NCBI GenBank assembly: GCA_035048495.1
Contig: CM068552.1
Location: 19,160,154-19,224,153 of the forward strand
Origin: Euptelea pleiosperma
Taxonomy: Eukaryota > Streptophyta > Magnoliopsida > Ranunculales > Eupteleaceae
Direction: 5' to 3'
Length of the DNA: 64,000 nucleotides
The stretch's first letter is position 1. The number at the start of each line of letters is the position of its first letter. A program made the translations under genes and the position numbers. This document shows positions 36,295 to 48,187 of this stretch, piece after piece. The notes under the pieces were generated by a model. That model saw only the letters and a list, made by a program, of their open reading frames with translations, did no database searches and was not told where the DNA came from.

Positions 36295-36690
36295 TCGTTT
36301 TTTGACAAGTGTAAACTATCATTAATAGCAAAAGAAGATTACAGGAAAAGCCGATGAGGTCGAGGTGACCTTTAGGAGGCTAAGGCGCCTACATCATCAC
36401 TGAACAAGGGAAAAGGCAAAAAACAAAGAAACCAAACATCATACTAAATCTCTATGGCATATATATCATGTCCCACTGGAATAAAAGTCCTCAAAGAATA
36501 ATCCCGGCCCCGACATTCTCGAAAGGCTTTAGACCAGAAAAATAAGAGTCCCTTAATGTTCAAAATAATATTCCCCTCTGAGGCCTCCCTACCCTCAAAG
36601 ACCCTATGATTACGTTCTTTCCACAAACCCCAACAAATCGCAAACGGGAGCATGCGCCAAAGAATGAGTCCTCTGGTAGAGAAGGATGAT
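36295..36690 (-). mobile_element. 5'-truncated L1 LINE with 11-bp target duplication
   Basis: Flanked by GGGCTGAACAT at 36284-36294 and 36691-36701. A T-run at 36298-36303 is the poly(A) end, so it lies on the minus strand. The minus-strand peptide contains FAICWGLWKERNHRVFEGRE and NIKGLLFFWSKAFRECRGRD, the C-terminal end of plant L1 ORF2. It is only about 396 bp, hence strongly 5'-truncated. Copy 1 holds only its 3' half, because the CACTA element replaced the rest. Confidence 0.9.
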
Positions 36691-36744
36691 GGGCTGAACA
36701 TAAGGATAAACAAATTTAAAGGTTGTTGGTTTGATGGTTAAAGT
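36541..36744 (+). other. Ancestral target segment missing from the CACTA-bearing copy
   Basis: About 204 bp present here are absent at 2244/30353 in copy 1. They include the 5' half of the L1 insertion and its right target duplication. Since the L1 is complete between its two target duplications here, this arrangement is ancestral and copy 1 lost the segment. Confidence 0.88.
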
Positions 36745-38842
36745 TGTTTTGGGGTTTTATGGGGTAATTAGAGCAGACGTGTGGCGATGTTATTAGTTAG
36801 TTGGCCCCGAGAGCAGCTTTGAGTCGAGGGGGGAGCACACTACCTATTCCTGGGACCCCCTATTCAAGTTTAGGCCCTGCATTGGATGCCCTGCACTGGA
36901 TGCCCTATGAAGGACATTCAATCTCAACAACACTATATTTTTCAACCAATTGCAATAGGCATGACTAAGTTAACAACCAAAGCCAGTCTCTCGTATGAAA
37001 ATAGATGGGGATTAATGCCGGATTTGTTAATAACAAAGGACGACAGATCTGCACTGCACACTAAGGGTGTAAATGGGCCGGTCTTGATCCTGGGCCTGGC
37101 TTTTGTTATATTTTGAGTAGGCCTAAGCATGAAATCCATGGTTATCAATCCAACTTTTCAAACGTTTACCAGCCTTTGGACCTGCCATGACCAAATTCCA
37201 CACCATTTAAAAGAAACTAACCATCCGATCAAGGACCTTCGTGAAACAACCTATGCACGGTTCAAATTCAATACAAATGTGTATTAGTGGTCATCCAATT
37301 AAATGGTCGATATTGCGGTAATCGGCCAGGCGTTGCTGTGAATTTTGGGCTGTCCCATTACTAGGGCATATGAAATTGGCCGGATCCTATAGATGATCAT
37401 GATCTGGTTCTGTCTTGATCCAGATCCAGATCTGATGGCCCACACCATTAGGATCTGAACCGTACTCTCTAATCCATATTGAATGACCCAAATCCAGTAT
37501 ATTGATTAGTTATATAATCACAGATTCACAAACACAATCATCCAAAGGATCCGAATGAATCCAAGACGGCCAAACAGTACTGGATCGTCTTAAGCACATT
37601 CAGACCTGAAATCAATTGGACTCGGGTCAGGTCAGGTCCCCTAGATCCGTAGTCGTCCATTTTGTATTTGGGATACATTTTGAGGATCCAAATCAGTTAT
37701 AGAATAGGTGTTGACTGGGTCAGGAGGATTGACCCGGTCCTTTTCTTGCAATCCAAATCTAGTTTCCTTATTCGATCGACAAGTTACTTGGTACGTAACA
37801 AATCTATAAATACCCCCCTATCTTTGTTGTTTAGAGAACCCTTAACTCTTTCTTTCTTTCTTTGCTCTTGGGTGGGTCCCCCATCTGCCTCTCCGAGTTA
37901 CAGCAGGCTATTTGCGACCTTACAATCTAGGTGGGGCCCCCACTCTACTTGCGGGTCTTGATCTCTGTAATCCATGCGGAAAGGCATGCATGTTGTAGGA
38001 GAGTCCAAAGAAGGTAAACTCTTTTCTTTCTTTCTTTTTCTCTCTCTTTCTTTCTTTCATTTGTTAGTACTTCACTTTTTCCTGATGAGCTTCTTTATTT
38101 TTATTTTTATTTTGGCTCACAAGTTCTCCAAAGAACTGCTTCACCAACAATGCTGGATCCATCTCTGCACCAGTTTCTGCCAAATCAACTCATGGTAGAA
38201 AACAGCATCCTGCTTTCAATAGAGCTAGCATTCTTTCCTATGTCTACCAACAGTATCAACATAAGCAAAACATCAAGCCAGCCTTCAACGACTAAATTGG
38301 TCCTATCTGCTACCAATTTACAGAAGGGATACACGACCTCTGATCTAGGTGGACCCCATTCTATTTAAGGATCTTGGTTCTCTTGATCCATAAGGAAAGG
38401 TATATTGTTCTCCTGCGTGCTTGGATAAGCGAACCAAGAACCTTACATAGAATAGGGACACCATCTAGTCCTACACGTTCAATTGCAACTTTGATCTTCG
38501 TTTTGGCAATCTGCCACCAATTTCTTGGTTTGGTGAGAGTGAGAAATTTTGTGAGAGACTTTGGCTTTTGGGCGTGGGAAAAGCTCTTTGTTGAAGAAGC
38601 TTGTCTGCTTTGTAATTTTGTGATCTCCATAATGAAAAGAAGACTCCCTTGTTGTTGCCCCGTGGACGTAGGCATATTGCCGAACCACGTAAATATCTGT
38701 GTCTCCGTGTTTCTCTTTTTCTTGCATTATTTCATTTACTTTTCTTCTCGTATATCCGTTTGTGTGTTGCTTTTTTGTCAATGAAGAAAATCCATTACCA
38801 AAAGGTAGTGTGTAATTATCGATGTTCCCTCCATTGATAATA

Positions 38843-40189
38843 TGGTGTGAATGGGTCAGATTCGGGTTGGGCAAATTATATCCACACCCACCTGATTATT
38901 AGCTAGGTCTGAAAGGTGGATCTGATGGGTCCTGAATCTGTAATGTACGAAGTGCACAAACAGGGCATGGAAAAGAATAGTTAATATGTCCGCCTCTCAG
39001 AGATAAAATGGATCGAACTTGATCTTATAGTATTGGATTTATTTGAATAAAATTGATTTGTCTTTTACTATTTAGTCATCTTGAAAAAATAGATGACTAA
39101 AAGGTTTGACCCTTAGACCTCTTACCATTTTACTTTTTTGTCTTTTGCTTTTGTACTACTTTATTTTCAAACCTTTGGAGCTAAAACTTTTGGAGGGAAA
39201 CCAATTTTTTGGTTCACGCTTTTACACTATAGTTTGCCCACTCTTTTATTCCCACATTGCTTGAGAGAATAAGTCTCTTTGGGTATATAAGTAGGAGAGT
39301 TTACCATAAAGGGTGGAACCCTTGGGCCTCCCATATTTTGTGCCCATGGCGCACAACTATGCTTTACCACAAGCACGCGCGCGCCGAGCCGGGCCAGGAC
39401 GGGCTCGAGGTCGTGAGTTGTGGTTAAATCCTATCTTTTTACTCAAAGTTTTGACTAATTCTTTGAATGATAATAGTGTGTAACTTTCCACCACCTATTT
39501 CATGGGAAACGTGTCCCACGAATAGGATCCATCTGTTGAATAATATTCTTTATAAATTTGGACTCTCCCTTCATTGTTTTACACAACAAAAAATATCTCT
39601 ATTTTTCTCTCTTCTTTACTGCAATTTTTTGGAGTTCGATACAGTGAGTTTGTCTCTTCGTACAGTATTGGTACAAAAGAAAAGATCATTGAATCTTGGG
39701 AGGTCTACACTACAATAGGCCGACAACATTTATGCGGCGGCGTTTTTCACCTTAAGGACATCGTGCAAAGCACGAGCCTTGATCAACAGCAACCTTCTTC
39801 TACTACTGTATCATCGATAAGTTCTTATTTTTTGTTCTACAGATCTCTGCCATTGCCTTACCTTATTGTTGCAGCATACTTATGAGTAAATCTTTATTTC
39901 ATTACTACTTAATCAAAATTATATTAATTCTCTAGTTATATACATATTTGATAACAGATAGGATGGTCGAAACAATCAATTTTTTTTTTTTTTTTGCTAA
40001 GTGTAATTCTATAAAAAGAAAAGCTGTACAAAGCACACTAAGGGGTCCGACAAGCCACCGGCATTCCAACTAGGTTGGCACCCCAGAAAAGCACGAAAGA
40101 CAGACCTTAGGCCAGAGCAAAAAAGCTAGACAAATCTATAGTATGTGACGTGGGGATCCTCCATTTTTCGGAGAAAAGGAGGCCGTTGT
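38843..40189. other. Sequence inserted in copy 2: LTR-like and LINE-like pieces, no gene
   Basis: It separates two blocks that are about 120 bp apart in copy 1. 39240-39890 contains a GC-rich CGCGCGCGCCGAGCC stretch, a TATATAA-like box near 39285 and AAGGACATCGTGCAAAGCAC, features I associate with plant copia LTR/leader sequence. LTR borders were not found. 39976-40190 starts with a T-run and reads like an antisense LINE 3' end with AAGCTGTACAAAGCACAC. Both identifications are tentative. Confidence 0.4.
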
Positions 40190-40455
40190 CCAATGAATGA
40201 TTCACCTCTTTGATGATCCATAACTCGATTGATTTTGATGACGATGTCATATATCTCATTCTTTTCAATGATTGGTAGTGTAAGATGTCAACCATTGAAT
40301 GTTTTCTTTGTTTCGTTTTTGGAAGGTAAACCATTAAATGTTGGGTTCCACCCATTTTGCAAGTGAGCAATATGTGCAGATATCGAAACAAGCTAGCTCC
40401 AAATTGTCCTAAGAAGTCAATATTGAATCGGCATATAGATGTTTGACCAATCCGT

Positions 40456-40612
40456 AAGTGGACCTACAGCCTCATCAGTGATTTGAAACCTTTGGATATT
40501 TGTACGCAAATAATGGTAAATAATGCTCAAATTCCTACGGTTAAAATCAACCAACGATTTCAACTAGTGCTTAGAAATCACTGATCAGGTTGATTTTGAG
40601 TTTTTAGGTCCA
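40456..40612. repeat. Short inverted-repeat (MITE-like) element
   Basis: GTGGACCTACAGCC...TCAGTGATTT near 40456 is complementary to AAATCACTGATCAGG...TTTTTAGGTCCACC near 40580-40612. This gives a hairpin of about 150 bp without coding capacity. A target duplication was not identified. The surrounding 40441-40957 shows nothing else. Confidence 0.45.
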
Positions 40613-40957
40613 CCTAGGGATTCAACCATTGTTTTTTGAGTACTAAAACCAAGGCTAAAAATCGTCTAAACAAGCTGATTTTATGTATGAATGTCATCTA
40701 AGGAGTAGGCTAAACATCCATTAGGTTAGTGGTCCCAGATAGCAGCGGTAACAAAAATCATGCTTCCATGCACATGCCAAAAAGCATGAGGTATATACCT
40801 TGTTACATCACGACCCGATATGGATATTTGGTCCACCTCTTGATGATTAATCTACATATCAAAAATCAGTATAATTAGTGATTTATAGCTGTTAGATTTA
40901 GCATTTTAATAACGTGGTTTTAATTTGACCATTGAATTTGAGCCTTTTATGCTAAAA

Positions 40958-41119
40958 CTAGTAGGTGGCCCGTGCCCACGGCACTCTCTGACAAAGCGTT
41001 TGCCAAAATCGGGTGTGAGTGGCTGAGATTCACCATCCATTTGGGTGATAAGATCTCGGCCATCCTTTGTGAAGCCGATAAGAGGGGGGATAAGTAACTT
41101 CTCTGTTTTGTTATATAGA
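40958..41119 (-). mobile_element. Non-autonomous mini-Helitron (162 bp), downstream member of a head-to-tail pair
   Basis: On the minus strand it starts TCTATATAACAAAACAG (5' TC at 41119, preceded by A) and ends CTAG at 40958 followed by T. Eleven bases before the end is a GTGCC-GTG-GGCAC hairpin. A|TC...hairpin...CTAG|T is the Helitron signature. It is non-coding. Confidence 0.82.
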
Positions 41120-41120
41120 T

Positions 41121-41396
41121 GTAGTATGGGTGGCACGTGCCCTCGGCACTCCCCTGCAAAGCATTTCTCAAAATCTGTTGTGAGTGGTTGAGATCCATAG
41201 CCCATTTGGGGGATAATATCTCGGCCATCCTTTGTGAAGCCGATAAGAGGGGTAGAAGTGGGAAGACAATTTCCCTGTTAAATTAATCCAACCGTCTAAA
41301 TTTTATTTTATGTAAAGGTTGATATGGGCCATTGGATATATGAAGCCTATAAGAGGGGAGACAACCGCTGTGTTTTGTTATATAGATATAACTGTG
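41121..41396 (-). mobile_element. Mini-Helitron (276 bp), upstream member of the pair
   Basis: The minus strand starts TCTATATAACAAAACAC (41396, preceded by A). It has a GTGCC-GAG-GGCAC hairpin and ends in CTAC at 41121-41124 instead of CTAG. The next Helitron begins one base later, so the two lie head to tail. Internal sequence is about 75-80 percent like the neighbour, so these are diverged family members and not a recent duplication. Confidence 0.72.
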
Positions 41397-42654
41397 CTGA
41401 TCTTTGGTTTGTAGGTCCAGAAAGAGGTGGTCCAAACATCAATAAGGTCAGTAGGCCCTAACCTAATCTCCAAATTGTACTTTGGGAGGGGGGTATTTTC
41501 TCACAATTTGTCCATACCTCTGAAAAATAAGCACATGGGAGTACTTGTGTGGCCAAGGTCGAGTCACTTTGGTATATCAGGTGAGTCCCACATGCTAGGT
41601 AGACCCCCACTTGCCACATATTTATCAAGGTCGTCCCACGTATCAGTGGGTCACACATGTATTTGGTTCTAGTACTATGCGGCATTTGCATGTGCTTGGT
41701 GGCGCAACATTAAACAGATATTTGCATTAGACCCAATAATTTTTTTACCAAAAAGTGGTCTAATGTTTGCAGCCAAAAAGTGGTTGCGAACAGCTGCGGA
41801 CAATATGCAAATGACTCTCTCACTCCCCTTGGTCTCCCCCCAACAGCTCTCCCCTCCCCAACCATATGAATATTTTCCCAACAATTAATCAAATGTTTGT
41901 CACTGCAAACATTTGATTATCAAATATTTGCCTACAAACATTTTCCTGCAAACTACAGACAGGATACCAAGCAGGGCCTAAGTAGTAATTCTTGATCATC
42001 ACACTCTTTTGGAAGTGTTTAGTCTTTAGCCCTCAGTAGATAATGAGATTCTGAAAGAAGCTGCATTCCCCTTCCTGGAGTTAATACAAAATTCTAATTT
42101 TGGATTTCATGGGCATCCTGTCTGCTTGTTTTGTGTCCAAGGAGATCTCCTAGGTGGGACCAAATGAATAAAATCTCCTCTACAAGACCCTGTGTTCCTT
42201 ATCTTTATCAAACATTTGGAGTTTGTTAATAGTTTGTAGTCAAGAGTAGCAGGTTATGTTTCAAGAATGAACAATGTTCTACCATCACAGAGTTCAGAAG
42301 CTGATGGGAACCACAGATATTACTGCATGAGTTAATACTTTGGGCTGATTTTTACCTGATAAATTCCATTTGTGTCAGCCACTGGTCTGCCTACTGTTGG
42401 TTTTTTGAGTGCTTCAAACAAAATTCCACATCTAGTTTAACTCGAAAAAGAACTAGAACTTACCTCTTACTGGTGTACCATCCAAGATAAACTTTTGATG
42501 GGCAATTTTAAACTTGTAAACAAACATGACCAATTACAAGGAAAATTGGTGGGTTTACCTTCCCAATCATGACATGGAAAATTACAAGGAATAGACAGGG
42601 AAGCAGCTCACAATCACAGAATTCAAACTTGTTGCCAATCATGTGTGAGATAGG
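41397..42654. other. Intergenic sequence, no gene
   Basis: 41690-41980 begins near TGCTTGGTGGCGCAA and ends near GGATACCAAGCAGGGCC and contains repeated ATTTGC/CAAACATTT words. This suggests a degenerate TIR element of the type ending in GGCCCTGCTTGGTATCC, with borders unproven. The remainder up to the remorin stop codon should include the remorin 3' UTR, on the minus strand. No other coding sequence is seen. Confidence 0.4.
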
Positions 42655-44863
42655 CTACCAGAGGCATGAAAACTTGAGCCAAATGAGGTTTCTGGTGGCT
42701 CTGATCTTGTCTGTGACTCGAGAGATCATTGATATCTTGTTGATGGTGGAGTGTATCTCCCTCATCTTCTTCTCTTCCGCCTTTCTCTGGGTGATCTTTA
42801 TTTTCATTTGCATCTTCTCCATGGCTTTGGCTCGTTTCCTCTCCAGCTTGCGCTGCCACAAAGATACTTGTCACTTCCAATTCTACTCAGATACAAACTT
42901 ATCCAACTTATCACCTTGAGCATTGTTGCAATTAGGCTCAGGTGTATCATATTTATCAAATTATAGGAATCCAAGCGTGTGAGATCGTGAAAAATGCTTC
43001 ATGATCTGCAAGACACGGCTTGGATTCTCTAGCTATTTGTATGACATGGTGTCAATGGCTATAAATGAACAACAAAAATACAATTCAGCTCTGCTTAAAT
43101 TCTGTTAGTTCGAACTGAAAGTAAAGGGTATTTTCGTGTCGTCGATGGAGCAAAGCACCTCAGAATCTAAATTTAAAGTTTGATACCTCGAGTTTTTTCA
43201 TTTCAATTGAGACCTTCCTAGTCTTCTTGAGCTCCCATGCATTTATAGCAGCCTCCTTGCTTCTTAGCCTGCACAAACTGAATGAATAAGAAAGAGCTAA
43301 CCAAATGTTTGTTTTGAGCTTTTTTTTTATAGGCAATACGGTTGAGGCTGGACCGCAAGACCCATGTGGGGGCTGGAATGCACCCAACGGCAGTACCCGC
43401 GGGTTAATGTGATTTCAACTCTGCGTCCCCACAGTTGCATTGAATGTATGTAGATAGGTGGGTAAGTATGTATGTATGTGCATTTGATAGTGCATGGACA
43501 TGTAACCATGTATGTGTATATGCATGTCATGATGAGCAAAGAGATGATTGATCCTTACTTGTTCATGAGTTTCAGATGTTTAGCTTCTTTCCATGCATTA
43601 ACCTGGGCTTCAAGTTCCTTCTTCTTTATTTCATTCAAGAAGGCATGATAAGATTTTGGTCGAGTCATCAATTTATGGTGTCCATTAATTGGGCTTTTGG
43701 TATCTGATGAGTCCTCATCCTTGTATCCAGTTCCAGTACTGTTGCTCGATCCCATATGGCTCTCCCCTTCGACTTGTTCTTCAACAACAACCATGTCAAG
43801 AAGTGTTTGACATGCATCGACAGATTTGTGTCTGGATGAGAAACTCAAAGATGTATGACTACACTCTTGTTTAACATCTTCATGACCATCTGATAGAAAA
43901 GAAAATTAAAGAAACAGGACTAGATATTAAACTGAATTTCTTCAAGAAATCAACCCAAACTAAAAGAGAAACATAAGAATCAAGCAAGAAGTAGAACCTT
44001 TAGAATAGTTACTCTGCGAATTTGGTTCTTGATAGAAACTGCAAAGATCATTTGCATTGTTGATTTCTTCTTCGATTTCTGTACCATCATTCGACATAGT
44101 GCAGGAGCTCTGAGACTTGATATTAAACTGAATTTCTTCAAGAAATCAGCCCAAACTAAAAGAGAAACACAAGAATCAAGTAAGAAGTAGAACCTTTAGA
44201 ATAGTTACTCTGCGAATTTGGTTGTTGATAGAAACTGCAAAGATCATTTGCATTGTTGATTTCTTCTTCAATTTCTGTACCATCATTCGAAATAGTGCAG
44301 GAGCTCTGAGACTTGGAAGAAAACCCATAAACAGACTTCAAAACTAAGTAAGAAAAAGATCGTATACAAATACAAATCAGTCCATCAAGGCAAGAAATGG
44401 GTTTTTCTCATCAAAAACAAAAAATTCATAAAAAGAAGATAATACCCATTAATCCAAATTCAAGAAGAACAAGAACAGCAAGAACATTTTGGCGTTTGTA
44501 TATATATAATACCTTGTTTCTTGGAGTTGAAAACTCAGTGGAGACCTGAGAGTAGAAGATGTCTGATGTTGGAGAGCATGAGATGATGCTACGTGGGGTG
44601 AAGGTGCTGCAGACTGGAGATGGTGAAGTCAGACATTTGGCCATGAAGGAACTCATGCTCCAGGCTTGGCAGCTACCCGTTGAGTCGCGTCTCTTTCCGA
44701 TCAGCTCCGAGTTGGTATTGGTTATGGTCAAGGAATTGCCGAGTCGTGACTCGTTGTCTTTGAACTCAATCTCCGTTGAGTATTTGATGGTCTTGACATC
44801 CGCATGGTTGGTGCTGTTGCAAGCAGAGAAATCAGGCCAACTTCTTGTTCTTGGTACATTCAT
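42655..44863 (-). CDS. Remorin family protein (C-terminal remorin domain)
   Basis: Five-exon model with canonical introns: 44513-44863 (ATG at 44863, MNVPRTRSWPDF), 44194-44335, 43559-43889, 43187-43268 and 42655-42852 (stop TAG at 42655-42657). It sums to 1,104 nt, 367 residues. Residues 1-235 are Ser/Thr/Asn-rich and probably disordered. The Remorin_C domain follows with PKSYHAFLNEIKKKELEAQV, NAWKEAKHLKLMNKLRSKEA, AAINAWELKKTRKVSIEMKK and LERKRAKAMEKMQMKIKITQ, strongly coiled-coil. The end, LIWLKFSCLW, is hydrophobic with one Cys, like remorin membrane anchors. Remorins are plant-specific scaffold proteins of plasma-membrane nanodomains. A second version of exon 2 (43998-44127) has the same phases and gives a 363-residue form. 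Using both exons shifts the frame. Subgroup and partners are not evident. Confidence 0.93.
43924..44315 (-). repeat. Tandem duplication of remorin exon 2 (two ~196-bp units)
   Basis: Unit 43924-44119 repeats as 44120-44315 with about 3 percent difference. Each carries the end of exon 2, its donor and part of intron 2. The upstream version (44194-44335) keeps the original acceptor and eight extra codons (SVYGFSSK). The downstream version (43998-44127) begins at the duplication junction and must use CAG/TTTAATATC, which was intronic in the original. Lengths of 142 and 130 nt both leave one extra base, and each is in frame alone. Together they give GTTTAA, a stop at the junction. Confidence 0.9.
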
Positions 44864-45054
44864 CTTCTTCTTAGGATTCCTAATTGGGATCTTGAAGGTG
44901 GGTATTTCTTGATCTCTCTCTCTTCTTTTTTCTGATCTTCAAATCTTTAATCTTCTTCTTCTTGTTGTTGGAGTGAGAGAGCGAGGAGCAAAGAGAGGGA
45001 ATTATCCGTTATTTTGAAAACGGTTGACATGTGAATTTGCTCTCTCGTGTTGCT

Positions 45055-45062
45055 TTTTTATA
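45055..45062 (-). promoter_or_regulatory. Candidate TATA box of the remorin gene
   Basis: TATAAAAA on the minus strand about 190 bp upstream of the ATG. The interval between (44864-45050) is CT-rich on the coding strand, as plant 5' UTRs often are. No transcript evidence; position and sequence only. Confidence 0.35.
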
Positions 45063-45288
45063 GGGTAGCTACTGTCGTGCATGCGCATTTTAGCATGTTG
45101 ATGTTGTACCTGTAGGCTGTAGGGGCCGAATTATGGGTGTAAATCGGGTCGGCTTTGGTTCGGGTATCAAGAAACTCGAAGAACCCAGAACCGGAACCTA
45201 CTATGTTTGGGTACGACGGTTCTGGTTTCTAAACAAGTGGATCCAGAACTGGAATAGATAAATATCCGATTCTCCTGTTAGTCCTATG

Positions 45289-45696
45289 TAGGGGTGTCAA
45301 CGGGTCGGTTCCAGTTCGGATCCTAAGGTGACCAGAATTGGAACAATCGGTTCCGGTTCTAATCGGTTTGGTTCCTTAACGGTTCCGGTTCTCAAAGTGA
45401 TGGATCCGGAACCGGAACCGATTATGTATTTATGTCGGGTCCGGTTCCGGTTCTGGTTCCGGGTATATTGGGCCAAATCTTGAGAATATTAGAATATTTA
45501 CACTATATTTATTTATTGGTACCGTTCTTATCGGTTCGGTTCTGGTTCTTATCGGTTTCAGTTCCATATTAGGCTACCTAGAACTGGAACCGTTATTGTC
45601 AGTTCAGTTCCAATTACTTTTTAATCGGTTCCCAAAAATGTGGAACCGGAACCGGTGTTTTCAGTTCGGGTTAAATGGGTAAAATTGACACCCCTA
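45289..45696. mobile_element. hAT-type MITE, 408 bp
   Basis: Ends TAGGGGTGTCAA and TTGACACCCCTA, with 8-bp flanks GTCCTATG (45281-45288) and GTCCTATA (45697-45704). YAGGG termini plus 8-bp target duplication are the hAT signature. The inside is a degenerate GGTTCCGGTTC array (GAACCGGAACC on the other strand), which can fold. It is non-coding. Related but unbounded GGTTC-rich sequence also lies just before it (45125-45270). Confidence 0.88.
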
Positions 45697-46262
45697 GTCC
45701 TATAGACATTGATTTGTAAGTAAAGAAATTATGGACTGTCCATTTCTATTCAGGACGCTGACAACCATCGGTTGGATTCGTGAAATCTACGGCCGAGAGC
45801 GTGAACACCGAGAGGGATCAAGAAAAGGGGGTCCTCGGAGCCTGAGCCTTTAAAGAATTCTTGACCGTCTCACCTTAACTTGAACTCCACATTTGATGGG
45901 GTTAAAATTTCAAAATGGCCTTATTTTTTGTGTGGATTGATGGTGGGAAGATCATCCTCACCAAGGCCTAGCCCTTAACTCATCTCCATCTAGGTCCCAC
46001 ACTCCACATGAAGATGAACAAGGGCTAATTTTTAGTGCGGAGAGATATCATCACAAAAAATCAGCCTATTATGACATTTCCAGCCCTATGAAAAGTGGAT
46101 TATTAGTTGAAAAATTCTAGATTGTCCATTTAACCGTTAATTTGGATTACATTTGCTTGGGTCACACTACTCCCCGCCTGATTATAAATAAATAAATATC
46201 TTCTTCACCAAAAAAAAATGTTATGGGTGTCGTTATAATGGTAACGCTCCAAGACCATCATT

Positions 46263-47537
46263 TTTTTTGATAGGTAAACAGACTTTATTAAAAAAATGGC
46301 GTTAGGAGGACAAACTGGCCTCCAAAGCAAACCCAAGAAAAACAAAAAAGCAACTACTAAACAAAAAACCATCCCAACCCTCCCTATCCTCAAAAGCTCT
46401 ACCCCTTACTATAGATCAAAGAATCCCACTTAAAAACCACATCCTCAAAGAAAATACCTTTTCCCTCCCTATGTAATTTAACCCAAAGAAAAATAAGACC
46501 TTTTATTTCTAACACCAATGCTTCCAACGACATGCTTCTCCCCTCAAACACCCTGTTAGTACACTCTTTCATATGCTCCAGATCACTGCCAGCGGAGTTA
46601 ACGTGCAGAGCCTTTTACCCAACGAGAAAAGTAACTCCTTGATGGACCTTGGCGACACCCAATCGACTACAAAACTCCTCCAAAACACTGTCCACACCTC
46701 CCAAGCCCACTTGCAAAGTAAGAAAATGTAGTCGTTGGACTCGCCACTTTCCAGACAAAGAAGACAATGATCGACGATGTTAATGCATCTCCTCCAAAGA
46801 AGATCCATGGTCTGTACTTTCGAAGGCGATTTGCTACCCCAAACTCGATTCGTCGGAATCTTCTGCCCCACAATGCTCAAGCACCTCGTAGAATGAATGG
46901 ACTGAGAAAATCCCTTTATTATCAAAGGTCCACCTTCTCGAATCCTCCCTCTGGCTAAACGAAGGGTTATCCCCCACCTTAGAAATAAGATCAGCCAACC
47001 GGGAAAGCTCCCAATCATACAGGCGACGGCCAAACTCCCAAGCTTGATTACCATTATCTGGAATCTGCATCTCATACATTGTGGTTGTTTTCTTGTTAGA
47101 AATAAGGAACAAAACATGGAACTCGGTCTTTAAGGCTGTCTCCGAACACCACCTATCACTCCAAAACAGAACTCTATCCCCTCTTCCCACCCTATATAGG
47201 ATTCCCTCGTCAAATTTTTGCATACCACTCACAATACCTTTCCACACACTACATCCATACGGACCTCTAGGCTTTCCACTAACCCAACCCATCGCGCTCT
47301 CCCCATACAAACCCACGATAACCCTACGCCATAGGCTGTCCCTCTCAATCCCGAATCTCCACAACCATTTCCCTCTCAAGGCTTCGTTCATACTACGTAA
47401 CTTCCAAATCCCTAAACCTCCCTTATCCTTAGGCCTAAGAACCACCTTCCAGCCCACGAGATTAATTTTACGCCCGTCTCCTCTCCCACTCCACAAGAAA
47501 TTTCTCATGAGTCTCGCCACCCTTTTTCCACGCTAAC
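46263..47537 (-). mobile_element. 5'-truncated L1 LINE (ORF2 C-terminal part)
   Basis: Antisense poly(A) (T-run at 46263-46270) at the left. The minus strand reads the end of L1 ORF2: ARLMRNFLWSG, KDKGGLGIWKLRSMNEALRG, KWLWRFG, DRVLFWSDRW, then the zf-RVT-like ...YRPWIFFGGDALTSS / LLCLESGESNDY region after frameshifts. The reverse transcriptase core and ORF1 are missing, so it was truncated on insertion at about 47537. Stops and frame changes show it is dead. No clear target duplication was found. 45705-46262 before it and 47538-47792 after it show no gene. Confidence 0.92.
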
Positions 47538-47792
47538 CGGCATCATGTTATTTACAAAAAGAAAGTCCCAAAACAGAAAAAAATAAAAATAAATAAACTT
47601 ATCATTATAACAAAAATAATTATTGGCCGTTATTTTGTTCATAATCTATTATTTTATTGTACGTATATTTGCAAGCCCTGGTTTATAATCGCGGTCTCAA
47701 GATAAGTCTCGATGTTAATCGCAGTCTCAAAATAAGTCTCGATCAATTGACAAAATGAGACATCTCGACGGGGGTAATATGGCACAAATCCA

Positions 47793-47969
47793 TCTATATA
47801 ACAAAACAGGGATGTTGTCTCCCCAGTCCCCACTTATCCCCCCTCTTATCGGCTTCACAAAGGATGGCCAAGATCTTATTTCCCAAATGGACGGTGGATC
47901 TCAGCCACTAACACCAGATTTTGGCAAATACTTTGTCAGGGAGTGCCGAGGGCACGGGCCACCCACTAG
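47793..47969 (+). mobile_element. Non-autonomous mini-Helitron, 177 bp
   Basis: A|TCTATATAACAAAACAG at 47793. A GTGCC-GAG-GGCAC hairpin (47943-47955) lies ten bases before CTAG (47966-47969), which is followed by T. It is the same family as the pair at 40958-41396, in the opposite orientation. This single, complete copy defines the family ends well. Confidence 0.88.
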
Positions 47970-48187
47970 TACAATAACTAGATAAAGCTAAGACAAACTT
48001 TAAATGCATTGTTCCAGTCATCCGCGAGACAAAAATGTCTCAGCAAGAAAAAAACCATCTCACATCATCCTTTGCAACCATAGGATTAGTACGTGTTCAA
48101 AGGGTGCTCAACATACATTTCATGCCACAATTTCTTCCCTGTTACGTAGCTTCACCAGCCTTTCGTTGTGTGAAATAGTTCTAAATG

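Larger units (their letters stand above)
33969..40440 (+). repeat. Tandem segmental duplication, copy 2 (CACTA-empty)
   Basis: Direct copy of 1-2244 joined to 30353-33850 without the CACTA element. It differs from copy 1 by a 306-bp MITE (34710-35015), by retention of about 204 bp at 36541-36744, by lack of about 630 bp after 37996, and by extra sequence at 38843-40189. It has no host gene. It is useful as the unoccupied reference site for the CACTA insertion. Confidence 0.92.
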
